The notes below the pieces were generated by a model, which was not told where the DNA came from, made no database searches, and saw only the letters and a program-made list of their open reading frames with translations. A stretch of DNA of 63,203 bases from a virus, in the IMG/VR virus record IMGVR_UViG_3300036781_000090, positions 1-63,203 of that record, one strand, 5' to 3'. The position numbers were made by a program, and so were the translations under genes. Shown piece after piece: positions 14,613-22,285 of this stretch; position 1 is the first letter of the stretch, and each line of letters starts with the position of its first letter.

Positions 14613-14840
14613 ATGCTGGAGCGTTTCAAAGAACGAACCGAAAGCGGCGGCATCGTGATCCACGCAGGTGGGTTGGATGGGAACGACTACACGCTTTGCG
14701 GCTACGCCGAGGAAGGTCATGCGATGGGGAGCGAGGACACATCGCTTGAGCCGGTGACGCGCGGGAAGGTGAGCTGCGAAAACTGCATCGCTATCATCCG
14801 GTTCGGCAAGAAATTTCCAGCGAGACTGCTGGCGAGCTGA
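14613..14840 (+). CDS. Hypothetical protein with Cys pair
   Basis: 75 residues from the ATG after AAGGAGCGGTTA. VSCENCIAIIRFGK near the end gives one CxxC; C30 (TLCGY) could complete a metal site. Family not recognised. Confidence 0.65.
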   Translation: MLERFKERTESGGIVIHAGGLDGNDYTLCGYAEEGHAMGSEDTSLEPVTRGKVSCENCIAIIRFGKKFPARLLAS

Positions 14841-14870
14841 TGGAACGTTAATAAAACAGGAGTTCTGAGG

Positions 14871-15056
14871 ATGAAGCACTCTCTCGAAAGAACATCGCCA
14901 AAAGGTAAGCCGTTTATCGGCACCTGCACTCTTTGCGGCGTGGCAAATCTCACGCCAAATGCCGCCCTGCAGGATTGTGAGAATGTGCGCGGACTTTCTC
15001 AGGACGAAGCACTCATCGAAGCGATTGTCGGCCCCGCCTCACGCGTGAAGGCATAG
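14871..15056 (+). CDS. Small Cys-containing phage protein
   Basis: 61 residues. GKPFIGTCTLCGVANLT (12-28) and the terminal LSQDEALIEAIVG are features of a small family I remember from Rhizobiales phages and prophages. One CxxC and one later Cys may bind zinc. Function unknown. Confidence 0.7.
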   Translation: MKHSLERTSPKGKPFIGTCTLCGVANLTPNAALQDCENVRGLSQDEALIEAIVGPASRVKA

Positions 15057-15065
15057 GAGGAGACG

Positions 15066-15236
15066 ATGGCGAAGCGACGGAAAGCAGCAAAGCGCAGACC
15101 TAAAATGTTGGATATCCGCGTCTTGCTGCCACGCGTGAAAGGCAGTGTGCGACTCTATCGCGTGATTGGCATTGGAGAGGACCAGCGTCTCTACGAACTT
15201 CAAGTCGCAACAATGTCCGCCCCGGCGCAACGCTAA
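15066..15236 (+). CDS. Basic 56-residue protein
   Basis: ATG follows GGAGGAGACG. The first 13 residues are strongly basic (MAKRRKAAKRRPK), followed by a short beta-rich part. It may bind nucleic acid. Family not recognised. Confidence 0.6.
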   Translation: MAKRRKAAKRRPKMLDIRVLLPRVKGSVRLYRVIGIGEDQRLYELQVATMSAPAQR

Positions 15237-15263
15237 CGCGTGCTGAATAAGCAGGAGGTTTGA

Positions 15264-15557
15264 ATGGCGAATGATTGCATCATCCTGAACGGCCCACAGA
15301 TGTCCGAGCGCCGTGCCATTCTATACGGTCGTTCCGCGTTGGTTTACTTCGATGGCAAGTGGCTTTCTTATGATCGCGCGCCGGATGATGTCGAAGCGCA
15401 CATAGGCCCGGCGTTGGTAGTGGTCGGCACCACTCATGCAGCGATGGATGAAAACGCGGGCGTGATCTTCGCTCACCCCGAACACCAGCCGACCTTTCTC
15501 GACTATCGCACTTCTACCTTGCACCCGTGCGAGTTTAGCAAAGAGGCAGACCACTAA
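15264..15557 (+). CDS. Hypothetical protein
   Basis: 97 residues after GCAGGAGGTTTGA. Beta-rich composition. No motif recognised. Confidence 0.6.
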   Translation: MANDCIILNGPQMSERRAILYGRSALVYFDGKWLSYDRAPDDVEAHIGPALVVVGTTHAAMDENAGVIFAHPEHQPTFLDYRTSTLHPCEFSKEADH

Positions 15558-15563
15558 TAACGG

Positions 15564-15779
15564 ATGACAATCATGGTCGAGACAATTTCAAAAGAGACCT
15601 TCATCGGCCTAACCGAGCAGATGTTGCGCTTCGGCGGCGCGTGGACGATGTCGCTGAGCAAAGACGGATGCACGCTTTTATATGACGGCAAGACCCACAA
15701 CATTACCGAGCAGATGGCGGATGTCATGTTTAAGTGCATCCCGCGCAAGTGCAAAGACTCACCAGGACCCACCCCATGA
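15564..15779 (+). CDS. Hypothetical protein
   Basis: 71 residues; a second in-frame ATG at 15573 is an alternative start. FGGAWTMSLSKDGCTLLYDG is a beta hairpin. The stop overlaps the next start by ATGA. Confidence 0.6.
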   Translation: MTIMVETISKETFIGLTEQMLRFGGAWTMSLSKDGCTLLYDGKTHNITEQMADVMFKCIPRKCKDSPGPTP

Positions 15780-16924
15780 CCGACACAGCAGCACAGGGAT
15801 TGAGTGAGCGTTCGCCCGGTGACGTAGACCGAGTTATCACACACGACGAGGCGCAGGAGTCAGCGCAACGGCTTATCAATAGCCATTTCCACAAAGAGCC
15901 ACACGCGCGCATCGGTATTCCCGCGCGTCCCGGCTACGACGACGACCTAGTGATCTGCCAATACATTCGCCAGCAAGTCGCCCTCGCCTCCCCGGTGCCA
16001 GCACAAGCGGAAGGGAGGGCATGGGTTGGCAATTCGTATATGCAAGGAGATAAAGTCCTCGGCTTCATAGAGTATTCTGACACGACCGGCTGGCATTGGT
16101 TTGTGCCAAGCGCGTTTGGCGAATTAGGCCAATCTTGGAAGGCTAACGATGCAGCGCAAGCTCGTGAAGCCGTGGTCGCCGCCCTCTCCCCGCAGCCCGG
16201 CGCATCCGACAGCACGCGGGCGGGGTTGAGTGAGGCTGGACGCCAGCTGGTTGCAGACGCCATCGCGGATATGGAAACGAACATCACCCTGTTCAGCCAT
16301 CACAAGGCGCTTTGGCTTAAACTCGGTAAGGAGCGCCTCACCGCCGCTCCCCACGCGCAGCAAGCAACGGTCGGAAATATGACTGTCGGTATCTGCGAAA
16401 GTTTTGCATCAATCGGCATAGACATTTCGGAGGATCAGCTACGCCAGTTCGAGAAGTCGCTGTTCGAGCGTGGTTTAAACTTCGCCCTCCGTACCCCACC
16501 ATCGCCGGGTGAGCATCCCGATGAAAAACCTTTGATTATTCGAGCGGCTGAAAGTGACGCACGCGCCCTGATCGAGCGGATGCTTATTCGTCGCGGTGAC
16601 GTAGAAGGTGTTGCACAAGGTCGAGCAATCGCCATTGCCGAGGCACTGTTGCGCGGTGGCATGTTAGCGCCGCGTGAGCAGAACAGCGCAGAGAAGGCGA
16701 TGTCGCCGGAGGATTGGCAATTCCTAGACCGTCTTAGGCGCGACAACACCTATGACGGATCCCGCTTTGTGATCGAGAGCGAGCCCGATTTCTCCCAAGC
16801 GTTCCGTCTCTCTGACGAAGGCTATATAGGAATAGATCAGCGCGGCACAGGCATCATTTGCCACATCAGCCGAAAGGGACTGAAAGCCCTCAACGCCTCT
16901 CCCTCGAACGCCAAGGCAGATTAG
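15776..16924 (+). CDS. Mosaic hypothetical protein
   Basis: 382 residues from the ATGA-overlapping ATG. It looks like several short modules joined by linkers (a DDDLVICQYIRQQ helix near 55-70, a Trp-rich GWHWFVPSAFG patch near 110-120, a C-terminal SPEDWQFLDRLRR helix). I recall similar patchwork proteins in Rhizobiales phages where modules are exchanged between neighbouring genes. Function unknown. Confidence 0.6.
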   Translation: MTDTAAQGLSERSPGDVDRVITHDEAQESAQRLINSHFHKEPHARIGIPARPGYDDDLVICQYIRQQVALASPVPAQAEGRAWVGNSYMQGDKVLGFIEYSDTTGWHWFVPSAFGELGQSWKANDAAQAREAVVAALSPQPGASDSTRAGLSEAGRQLVADAIADMETNITLFSHHKALWLKLGKERLTAAPHAQQATVGNMTVGICESFASIGIDISEDQLRQFEKSLFERGLNFALRTPPSPGEHPDEKPLIIRAAESDARALIERMLIRRGDVEGVAQGRAIAIAEALLRGGMLAPREQNSAEKAMSPEDWQFLDRLRRDNTYDGSRFVIESEPDFSQAFRLSDEGYIGIDQRGTGIICHISRKGLKALNASPSNAKAD

Positions 16925-16954
16925 TTCTACGCCCTCACCAATCTGGAGATTTAG

Positions 16955-17212
16955 ATGGCCGAATATCCGAAAGAGATGACCCCGGCATTGCGCGAAGTCC
17001 TCGGCATGATGTGTTTCGAGTTCATCAAGCTTGTGCAGGGCTTCCGCGCTGCTGGATACGAAATCAAGACGCGCGCCGAGGATGAGCAGGCGTTCATGCT
17101 GCACTGGCTCATTCCCTTCGCGCTGGAGCATGGCGACAATTGGCGTCAGGCTGCTGGCGTAGAACTCAGTAAAATCTACGAGCAAGCCAAGGCTAAAGAG
17201 AAGGTCGCCTAG
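16955..17212 (+). CDS. Phage hypothetical protein
   Basis: 85 residues, helical: LREVLGMMCFEFIKLVQGFRAAG and FMLHWLIPFALEHGDNWR. The pattern is known to me from Rhizobiales phages without function. Leader TGGAGATTTAG precedes the ATG. Confidence 0.65.
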   Translation: MAEYPKEMTPALREVLGMMCFEFIKLVQGFRAAGYEIKTRAEDEQAFMLHWLIPFALEHGDNWRQAAGVELSKIYEQAKAKEKVA

Positions 17213-17248
17213 CTTATTCATGCGCCATCAACAACACAGGAGACTAAA

Positions 17249-17491
17249 ATGAAAAGCAGAGACTTCGCATTCTGGCTACAGGGTTTCTTTGAACTTGGCG
17301 GCGGCGCGGATGGCCTCAACGCGCAACAGGTTGCCATGGTCAAACAACATCTTGGTTTTGTCTTTCAGCATGACCCCGACATTGCGGCCAAACCTCATGT
17401 CACGCTCGGTCAACCCGCAAGAACCCTATTCCCGAGTCCGCTAACATCGGTCCACGTTCCAACCGACACATCGGCAACGATGATTTGTTGA
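17249..17491 (+). CDS. Conserved Rhizobiales-phage small protein
   Basis: 80 residues. MKSRDFAFWLQGFFELG and LNAQQVAMVKQHLGFVFQH form a helical domain common in phage and prophage proteins of this host group. Function unknown. Preceded by ACAGGAGACTAAA. Confidence 0.7.
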   Translation: MKSRDFAFWLQGFFELGGGADGLNAQQVAMVKQHLGFVFQHDPDIAAKPHVTLGQPARTLFPSPLTSVHVPTDTSATMIC

Positions 17492-17517
17492 TGGCTAGTC
17501 ACTGATGGAGAATTGGA

Positions 17518-17802
17518 ATGGCCTTTGAAGAAGAAATCGCACAGATCAAGCTCGAACATTTCGAGAAACTAAAGTCGCGGCGGCTCATCATTCTTGTCGA
17601 AGCTGACTATGGCTTTGATGTGGAGCAATGGATGCCTGACGGCGTTGCGCCAACATCGTCCTACGATACAGCTCAAGAAGCTGCGGCTCGCGTCCTGCAA
17701 TTGCTGAAATTGAAGGACCCCGTGACGCCGCAGAACTGGCCAGAGGTCGTTGGCATCGGCTCAACCGGCGGCCCACCGGAGCCGCAGCCAAAGATCGTTT
17801 AG
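17518..17802 (+). CDS. Hypothetical protein
   Basis: 94 residues starting MAFEEEIAQIKLEHFEKLKS; acidic helix then alpha/beta, proline-rich tail. Ribosome site TGGAGAATTGGA. Family not recognised. Confidence 0.6.
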   Translation: MAFEEEIAQIKLEHFEKLKSRRLIILVEADYGFDVEQWMPDGVAPTSSYDTAQEAAARVLQLLKLKDPVTPQNWPEVVGIGSTGGPPEPQPKIV

Positions 17803-17833
17803 CGGTTACGTGTCGTCAACAATTGAGGAAACG

Positions 17834-18108
17834 ATGAAACGTAAGGCACATAGGCACGAAGCGACGGCATGGATGGAAGCCCATGTTTCTTACGCGGGCA
17901 GCGAATGCCTGCCGTGGCCTTTCAGCGGAAATTGGAACGGCTACGGCCATCTAGGCGTAGACGGAAAGTTGATAATGATAAGCTCGAACAGATTTGCTCC
18001 CTAAAGGGGAAACTGAACCAGCGCGAAATTGGGGCATTGTTTGGTATTTCGTACCAGCACGTGAGCGTTATCCAGAATAAGAAACTGCGCCGTCAGCAAG
18101 CCGCCTGA
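17834..18108 (+). pseudogene. Decayed HNH endonuclease
   Basis: The frame from ATG 17834 starts MKRKAHRHEATAWMEAH and reads ECLPWPFSGNWNGYGHLGV, the N-terminal beta part of a common phage HNH endonuclease family, then stops at 18001-18003. The last part in another frame (DKLEQICSLKGKLNQREIG, then FGISYQHVSVIQNKK, to 18108) is the family's usual C-terminal helix-turn-helix. The HNH core that should lie between them is missing. The gene has therefore lost its catalytic middle by deletion with a frameshift. Confidence 0.75.
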
Positions 18109-18158
18109 GTAAATTGGTGTCATCACATAAATGTTAATTAGAAATAAGTGAACAGAAC

Positions 18159-18365
18159 ATGGCACATATCACGATCCAAGACCTAGAGCGTCGAGCTAAC
18201 CTTCAGCGTCTCATTGACCGTAAGGATGCTGCTAGAGGACGCCCGCTTACTGATGCTGAGAAGGCCGCAAATCTGATGCGCGCCATGACGCATTGTTGGG
18301 AGTGTGAAGGATATGTTGGTTGGAGCGCTGAAACTTGTAGCCACTGTGGCAAACAACTAGTTTAG
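18159..18365 (+). CDS. Small zinc-ribbon protein
   Basis: 68 residues. A basic helical N-terminal half is followed by CWECEGYVGWSAETCSHCG (46-64), two CxxC pairs forming a zinc ribbon. Function unknown. Confidence 0.65.
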   Translation: MAHITIQDLERRANLQRLIDRKDAARGRPLTDAEKAANLMRAMTHCWECEGYVGWSAETCSHCGKQLV

Positions 18366-18383
18366 TTCATTAATCATAAATGA

Positions 18384-18632
18384 ATGAACATGAATTATAG
18401 AATCCCAAAGTCTACGCCGCTGGCGCTTAAGCGCCTGAATGCACGGGTTGACCGAAACCGCAAGGCTCGCGAAGATGCAGCGAACAAAGAACCAGAAGAT
18501 GCCTTTGGCACGATGATGACGCAAATTGATTGTCCAGCATGCGATGATACTTTTGATATGGAAGGCGACCGTGACGGTGAGATAATCAATTGCCAGAATT
18601 GCAATACGCCTCTTCGTATCCGCCGAATGTAG
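18384..18632 (+). CDS. Small zinc-ribbon protein
   Basis: 82 residues (second ATG at 18390 possible). CPACDDTFDM (about 50-59) and CQNCNTPLRI (about 70-79) form a zinc ribbon after a basic N-terminal helix. Adjacent to another zinc-ribbon gene. Confidence 0.65.
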   Translation: MNMNYRIPKSTPLALKRLNARVDRNRKAREDAANKEPEDAFGTMMTQIDCPACDDTFDMEGDRDGEIINCQNCNTPLRIRRM

Positions 18633-18672
18633 CTCACTAACGAGTTGTTAATCACCAATACGGCAGGAAACA

Positions 18673-18945
18673 ATGGATATTCTGGAGGCACTGAACAAAG
18701 GTGTTAAAATCCGCACTGTTGATGGTGTCGATATTTGGTATCATGAAAACTACCCAATCGATGACCTTATAGAAGAAGCTGCCGAAGAAATCTCTATTCT
18801 TCGTAAGCACTTGAAAAAAATTATTGGAGAAAAAGATATCGCAGATATTCTTTGGTCCGACCTTCCAGACACAGAGCTTGTAACGGTATCAATTCGACTA
18901 AAAGAATATCGGGATATGAGCAAGTATCTAAAATCTTCTCGTTAA
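18673..18945 (+). CDS. Hypothetical protein
   Basis: 90 residues, acidic and helical. The ATG follows CAGGAAACA. No motif recognised. Confidence 0.6.
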   Translation: MDILEALNKGVKIRTVDGVDIWYHENYPIDDLIEEAAEEISILRKHLKKIIGEKDIADILWSDLPDTELVTVSIRLKEYRDMSKYLKSSR

Positions 18946-18963
18946 CTGGTTATAAGCGCTAAC

Positions 18964-19056
18964 GGAGGGAGCTAGTCGGATATTGGCCAATGGAACAACG
19001 GTTTACTCCGCGATCTAACGAACCCAGCCCGAGTCGGGGAAACTCGACCTCCCTCC
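18964..19056. other. Structured intergenic RNA candidate
   Basis: GGAGGGAG (18964-18971) pairs exactly with CTCCCTCC (19049-19056), closing a 93-base unit that contains a second stem, CGAGT-CGGGGAA-ACTCG (19030-19046). An alternative reading with GGGAGCT/ACCTCCC and a trailing CCA looks tRNA-like, but no T-loop or anticodon arm fits. The rest of 18946-19280 holds promoter site F and nothing else that I recognise. Confidence 0.45.
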
Positions 19057-19092
19057 ACCCTCTCTCTAACTAGATATAAGTGCGCAATTCAG

Positions 19093-19120
19093 TTGACAGC
19101 CCGGCAATAATCTCTAAATT
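19093..19120 (+). promoter_or_regulatory. Putative promoter (site F)
   Basis: TTGACAGCCCGGCAA (19093-19107) matches the phage operator at 13 of 15 positions and keeps the TTGACA box; TAAATT follows after 16 bases. It would drive the genes from 19281. Confidence 0.5.
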
Positions 19121-19280
19121 CAATGCAGGCCGAATGCTAAGCCGGTCTGTCACTTGCGGCTATGTCTTTGACAATCGTCAACGATAACTTCCCCATCGGA
19201 CAGCGTAGCCTCGCGGCTTAGTTGTTCGGAGTTTTCGGCCCTTGTACTTGGCAACAGAAACAAGGGCCACTTAGCACTCC

Positions 19281-19520
19281 ATGACCCACGAAGACCTAAT
19301 CATCACAAATCACGCCATTGAGCGTTACCAGGAACGTATCGCCTACGTTAGCCGGGAAGACGCTGTTGTGGCCATTCGAATTGGGATAGCTGCCGCCAAG
19401 GATAAGCATCTAGAACCTCATAGGCTGGCCAAGCGGACGTTCTACATTCCCACAGGTGAAATGACCCTCATTGGATCAAACAATCGCATAGTGACCGTCC
19501 TACGGTCTTCTGGCGATTAA
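19281..19520 (+). CDS. Small phage protein (ITNHAIERYQER motif)
   Basis: 79 residues. IITNHAIERYQERI near the start resembles small RelE/DUF4258-like proteins (xxHAxERxxER), which include toxin-like RNases, but the assignment is weak. No antitoxin partner is visible beside it. The reading frame continues without stop after its TAA (see next entry). Confidence 0.6.
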   Translation: MTHEDLIITNHAIERYQERIAYVSREDAVVAIRIGIAAAKDKHLEPHRLAKRTFYIPTGEMTLIGSNNRIVTVLRSSGD

Positions 19521-19529
19521 CCCCCGTCC

Positions 19530-19691
19530 TTGGTCTGCGAGGGCTTTACTCGTCCAGAATGCAAGCCGTGCCTTAGTCCGGACGTTCTGGAGGTGGATTA
19601 TCTTTGCATGGGCATTCCAGAGACTAAGATGCTATGTACCCTGTGCGCCTCCCGCATTTTCACGTGCGAACCCATTGGTTGGGCAGCATAA
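19530..19691 (+). CDS. Possible zinc-binding ORF
   Basis: In the same frame as the upstream gene and separated from it by one TAA and three codons. It encodes CEGFTRPECKPC and later CTLCASRIFTC, six to seven Cys in a zinc-finger-like array. It has only a TTG start candidate and no clear ribosome site, so expression may depend on readthrough or reinitiation. It ends inside the first arm of the structured region. Confidence 0.35.
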   Translation: MVCEGFTRPECKPCLSPDVLEVDYLCMGIPETKMLCTLCASRIFTCEPIGWAA

Positions 19692-20112
19692 GGCGAGCCG
19701 CTGTTTTGTCAGCCCTCTTCCGCCAGCCAGAAAGAGGGTGAATCTGCCGTGAGGTAAGGTTTGGACGGCGGCTCACCTTATGTTCATTGTCCATCCGTCA
19801 ACGAACAAAAAGAAACCGGCCCCTTTCGGGACCGGGCGCTAGCCGAAGCTAGCTCGGGGCGAAGCTCTTTCCATTTCTGGATATTTTCCCGCGCGGGAAA
19901 ACCATTTTCATGGTGGCGCTGGCTATCTAACGCCCGGGTCCAGCGATCTGATGGTTAGATAGCATGGCGTCATGAAACTTGCACGGCTTTCTGGCATTTG
20001 CTAGATTGTAATGGAGGCACCTGGGGTAGCTCCCCGGATGCTGGGCGGGTGCTTGGCTGGTGACTTTCACACCATTCAACCCCGCCCGCCCTCTAACCCG
20101 ATGAAAGCGGGG
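19687..20112. ncRNA. Highly structured noncoding region
   Basis: No gene is evident in 19692-20116, but stems follow one another: 15-base arms 19687-19701/19768-19782 (14 paired) with an inner CCCTCTT/AAGAGGG; 19816-19822/19828-19835; GCTAGC-CGAA-GCTAGC (19838-19853); TTTTCCC-GCGC-GGGAAAA (19884-19901); GCTATCTAAC/GTTAGATAGC (19922-19931/19954-19963), which competes with CGCTGG/CCAGCG (19917-19922/19940-19945); GGGG/CCCC near 20023-20035; and CCCCGC/GCGGGG (20080-20085/20107-20112) that hides the ribosome site of the gene at 20117. It may be a regulatory leader, an RNA gene or a replication origin. Confidence 0.55.
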
Positions 20113-20116
20113 TAAA

Positions 20117-20722
20117 ATGCAGTATCTCTACGTCCGTAATTGGGCGACATTTCAGCACTACAAATATCGCAATCCGCCGTGGATTAAACTCCACCGGGAA
20201 ATTCTCACAAGCACCGATTGGGTTTCCGTAGATGATGCTAGCAAGCTGCTAGCAATCGTCTGCATGATCGTGGGCGCTAAGGATCAGGGCCGCGTGCCTA
20301 ATGATCCGGCGTTCCTTAAGCGGATAGCCTATCTAGATAAGCTTCCAAATCTTAAACCATTGATTGAATGTGGGTTTCTCACAGAAACGCTAGCAGATGC
20401 TAGCAAACGGGAGCAACTGCGTACAAATGCTCCGACAGAGTCCAGAGTCCAGAGTTCAGATACAGATTTAGAAAGTAAGAAAGTTGATGATGATGTTAAG
20501 AAAAACGGAAAGGGGGATAAAAAAACAAAACCCCAGCATCTTCAGCAAACCCGTGACGGCAAGCGGCTGTGGTGCGACCAAGGGACTTCCGAATGGGTAG
20601 CCTATCTGAATGATTTCAAAGCTGCGCACTCAGGGGTAGACCCAAAGATCGAATGGAATGGCGCTGGCGCATGGTTTAATACGGAAGGGGAAATTAGGAT
20701 GGCTAAGGCTGTTCCAAAATAG
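20117..20722 (+). CDS. Replication-initiation-type protein
   Basis: 201 residues. The N-terminal block NWATFQHYKYRNPPWIKLHREILTS...LIECGFL (about 8-88) matches a winged-helix domain found at the start of many alphaproteobacterial phage replication proteins (O-protein/DnaD-like role). The middle is a charged linker (KKNGKGDKKTKPQ), and the end holds DGKRLWCDQGTSEW. Such proteins bind the origin and bring in the host helicase. The start codon is preceded by GCGGGG inside a hairpin, so translation may be controlled by RNA folding. Confidence 0.65.
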   Translation: MQYLYVRNWATFQHYKYRNPPWIKLHREILTSTDWVSVDDASKLLAIVCMIVGAKDQGRVPNDPAFLKRIAYLDKLPNLKPLIECGFLTETLADASKREQLRTNAPTESRVQSSDTDLESKKVDDDVKKNGKGDKKTKPQHLQQTRDGKRLWCDQGTSEWVAYLNDFKAAHSGVDPKIEWNGAGAWFNTEGEIRMAKAVPK

Positions 20723-20927
20723 TTTTCTTATACTTTCGCAGGAATTTTTTAATTACCTTGCGAGCATCCTCTAGCGCCCAAAGAGAGCCTTCAACAAATT
20801 TCAGATATTCTTTCGGGTCATCGGTGCAGGCGTCGTCAGAAATCCAGGCATCAGACATTGGGCCTTCAACTTTGAGGAAAAGTTCATTGCAAATCTCTTG
20901 GGCTTTTCCCTCTCGGCGCATACCCAT
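20703..20927 (-). CDS. Hypothetical protein, last of minus cluster
   Basis: 74 residues from ATG 20927 (a TTG three codons earlier is also open). Contains DDACTDDPKEYLKFVEGSLW and a Lys-rich end. It converges on and slightly overlaps the end of the replication-type gene. Confidence 0.55.
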   Translation of the reverse strand: MGMRREGKAQEICNELFLKVEGPMSDAWISDDACTDDPKEYLKFVEGSLWALEDARKVIKKFLRKYKKTILEQP

Positions 20928-20928
20928 T

Positions 20929-21222
20929 TTAATCAAACCCGTACATGGTCATACGGGCTCTTTGAAACTCTTCGTTCCATTCCCAATCCGATCCATCGCC
21001 CAAGGCCGTTCCGAAAAGCATCTCCTCTTTGCCGTCAGCAATTCGGTTACTTACACGGTGGCGCTGTTTTTCGGTCATATCTTTGAATGCCAAGGTAATC
21101 GCGTCTAAATGACGTGGAGCGGCCACATAAACCCGGTCCCGGAACAAAACAGCGTTGTGCCGTTGTTCTGGCGAGTAAATAAAGAAATCAGCGGCGATTG
21201 GACAAATTACAGGGTTTTTCAT
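20929..21222 (-). CDS. Hypothetical protein
   Basis: 97 residues. MKNPVICPIAADFFIYSPEQR then a helical middle; the end WEWNEEFQRARMTMYGFD is acidic/aromatic. Family not recognised. Confidence 0.6.
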   Translation of the reverse strand: MKNPVICPIAADFFIYSPEQRHNAVLFRDRVYVAAPRHLDAITLAFKDMTEKQRHRVSNRIADGKEEMLFGTALGDGSDWEWNEEFQRARMTMYGFD

Positions 21223-21252
21223 GTGGATTTTAATCCATAATAGGTAGAAGGA

Positions 21253-21423
21253 TCAGCGCGTTATACAATCAAACGGCCTATCCAAATCTCCCGTCCAAAC
21301 AACAGCTTTAGTGAGAGGACATTCGGAGAGTAGGGCCATGCGAGGAGCGGGTTTTGGCTGGGAGGCCAGTGCCATAAGCGCCAAGATCGATCCGATAGCA
21401 ATGATAGCGCGGTAGTAGATCAT
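21253..21423 (-). CDS. Small exported or membrane-anchored protein
   Basis: 56 residues, below usual length cut-offs. One hydrophobic N-terminal segment (AIIAIGSILALMALA, 6-20) resembles a signal peptide; the remaining 35 residues carry two Cys. TGAGGGGCGACC precedes the ATG. Confidence 0.55.
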   Translation of the reverse strand: MIYYRAIIAIGSILALMALASQPKPAPRMALLSECPLTKAVVWTGDLDRPFDCITR

Positions 21424-21468
21424 GGTCGCCCCTCAGCGTTGATTCAGCCACAGTAAACAATGGGTTAG

Positions 21469-21648
21469 CTACGACCCGACAAATTCAATATTGTCCTTGT
21501 ATCGGTAGGCAAGGTCATTTCGATATTGGTCAACTTCAATAAAATCGCCAGTTTGGCGATCCCTTACGACCCAACGCGAATTCATAGAGTTTCCGTTAGG
21601 AGTAGTTCCGTTTTCACGAGCCGCGATAAACTTGGTTAGTTTTTCCAT
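21469..21648 (-). CDS. Hypothetical protein
   Basis: 59 residues from MEKLTKFIAAREN; an upstream in-frame ATG would add 15 residues without a better ribosome site. Contains WVVRDRQTGDFIEVDQY. Family not recognised. Confidence 0.55.
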   Translation of the reverse strand: MEKLTKFIAARENGTTPNGNSMNSRWVVRDRQTGDFIEVDQYRNDLAYRYKDNIEFVGS

Positions 21649-21713
21649 AGAATGGCACTCTAGGTTCTTAGCCAAATGGCCCGTATTCTTCATTAGAGCG
21701 GTTTCTGTGCGTT

Positions 21714-21884
21714 TTAGTCCGCTTCAAGTACCTGATAGCCCCAAGCCTTACATACAGTCGTCTGCGAGGCTGCGTCGTTGGCTTGTTCTTCGGTTTTGAA
21801 CTCGGAAACGTCTCCTTCGTCATTATCGACGATGGTAATTAGTTTCTGGGTGCTCGGATTGCGCGTGACGATAATGAAGGTCAT
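21714..21884 (-). CDS. 56-residue hypothetical protein
   Basis: MTFIIVTRNP then a beta-alpha arrangement ending WGYQVLEAD, similar in layout to small DUF-type sequence-tag proteins. ATG overlaps the upstream stop by ATGA. Confidence 0.6.
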   Translation of the reverse strand: MTFIIVTRNPSTQKLITIVDNDEGDVSEFKTEEQANDAASQTTVCKAWGYQVLEAD

Positions 21885-22249
21885 TTGCCGTCCTGTGCAA
21901 GCTTGAGGGCTGCGCGGGCAATCCCACCGCCATCACGGGTTACGTCGAAAAGGTACGCACTCCCGTTCGAGAATTTGTCGTCGGCGTCGTTGCGCTGATT
22001 AGCCCCCTCATGCCGCTTAGGATCGGCGTAGAATTCCAATGCAGCAATTAGCATTGTGTGCGAATTAACAGCAAGAGCCATCGAATGAAGATTCGTCTTG
22101 AACTCAGGCGTAACTGGACCGGCTGGCGCGATCAGCATTAGAACACTGACATTACCTGCTTCGTCGGCTGACATGATCGAAAAATCTAACCCATCACCGC
22201 TGCGGCAATCGTGCGGTTGTTCATGAACTTCCCACTTATCGTTTTTCAT
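21881..22249 (-). CDS. Phage hypothetical protein
   Basis: 122 residues. LIAALEFYADPKRHEGAN and a terminal GGGIARAALKLAQDGK resemble a widespread phage family related to the DARLIAAAP proteins (compare the gene at 7776-8072). Leader TGAACAAGAGGTTAGG lies before the ATG. Confidence 0.65.
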   Translation of the reverse strand: MKNDKWEVHEQPHDCRSGDGLDFSIMSADEAGNVSVLMLIAPAGPVTPEFKTNLHSMALAVNSHTMLIAALEFYADPKRHEGANQRNDADDKFSNGSAYLFDVTRDGGGIARAALKLAQDGK

Positions 22250-22285
22250 CCTAACCTCTTGTTCACATATGGCTATTCAGCGCTG

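Noticed and set aside
18964-19056. tRNA with long variable arm
   Set aside because: Length and closing stem fit, but the putative T-loop is CGGGGAA and no anticodon stem or D-arm can be drawn.
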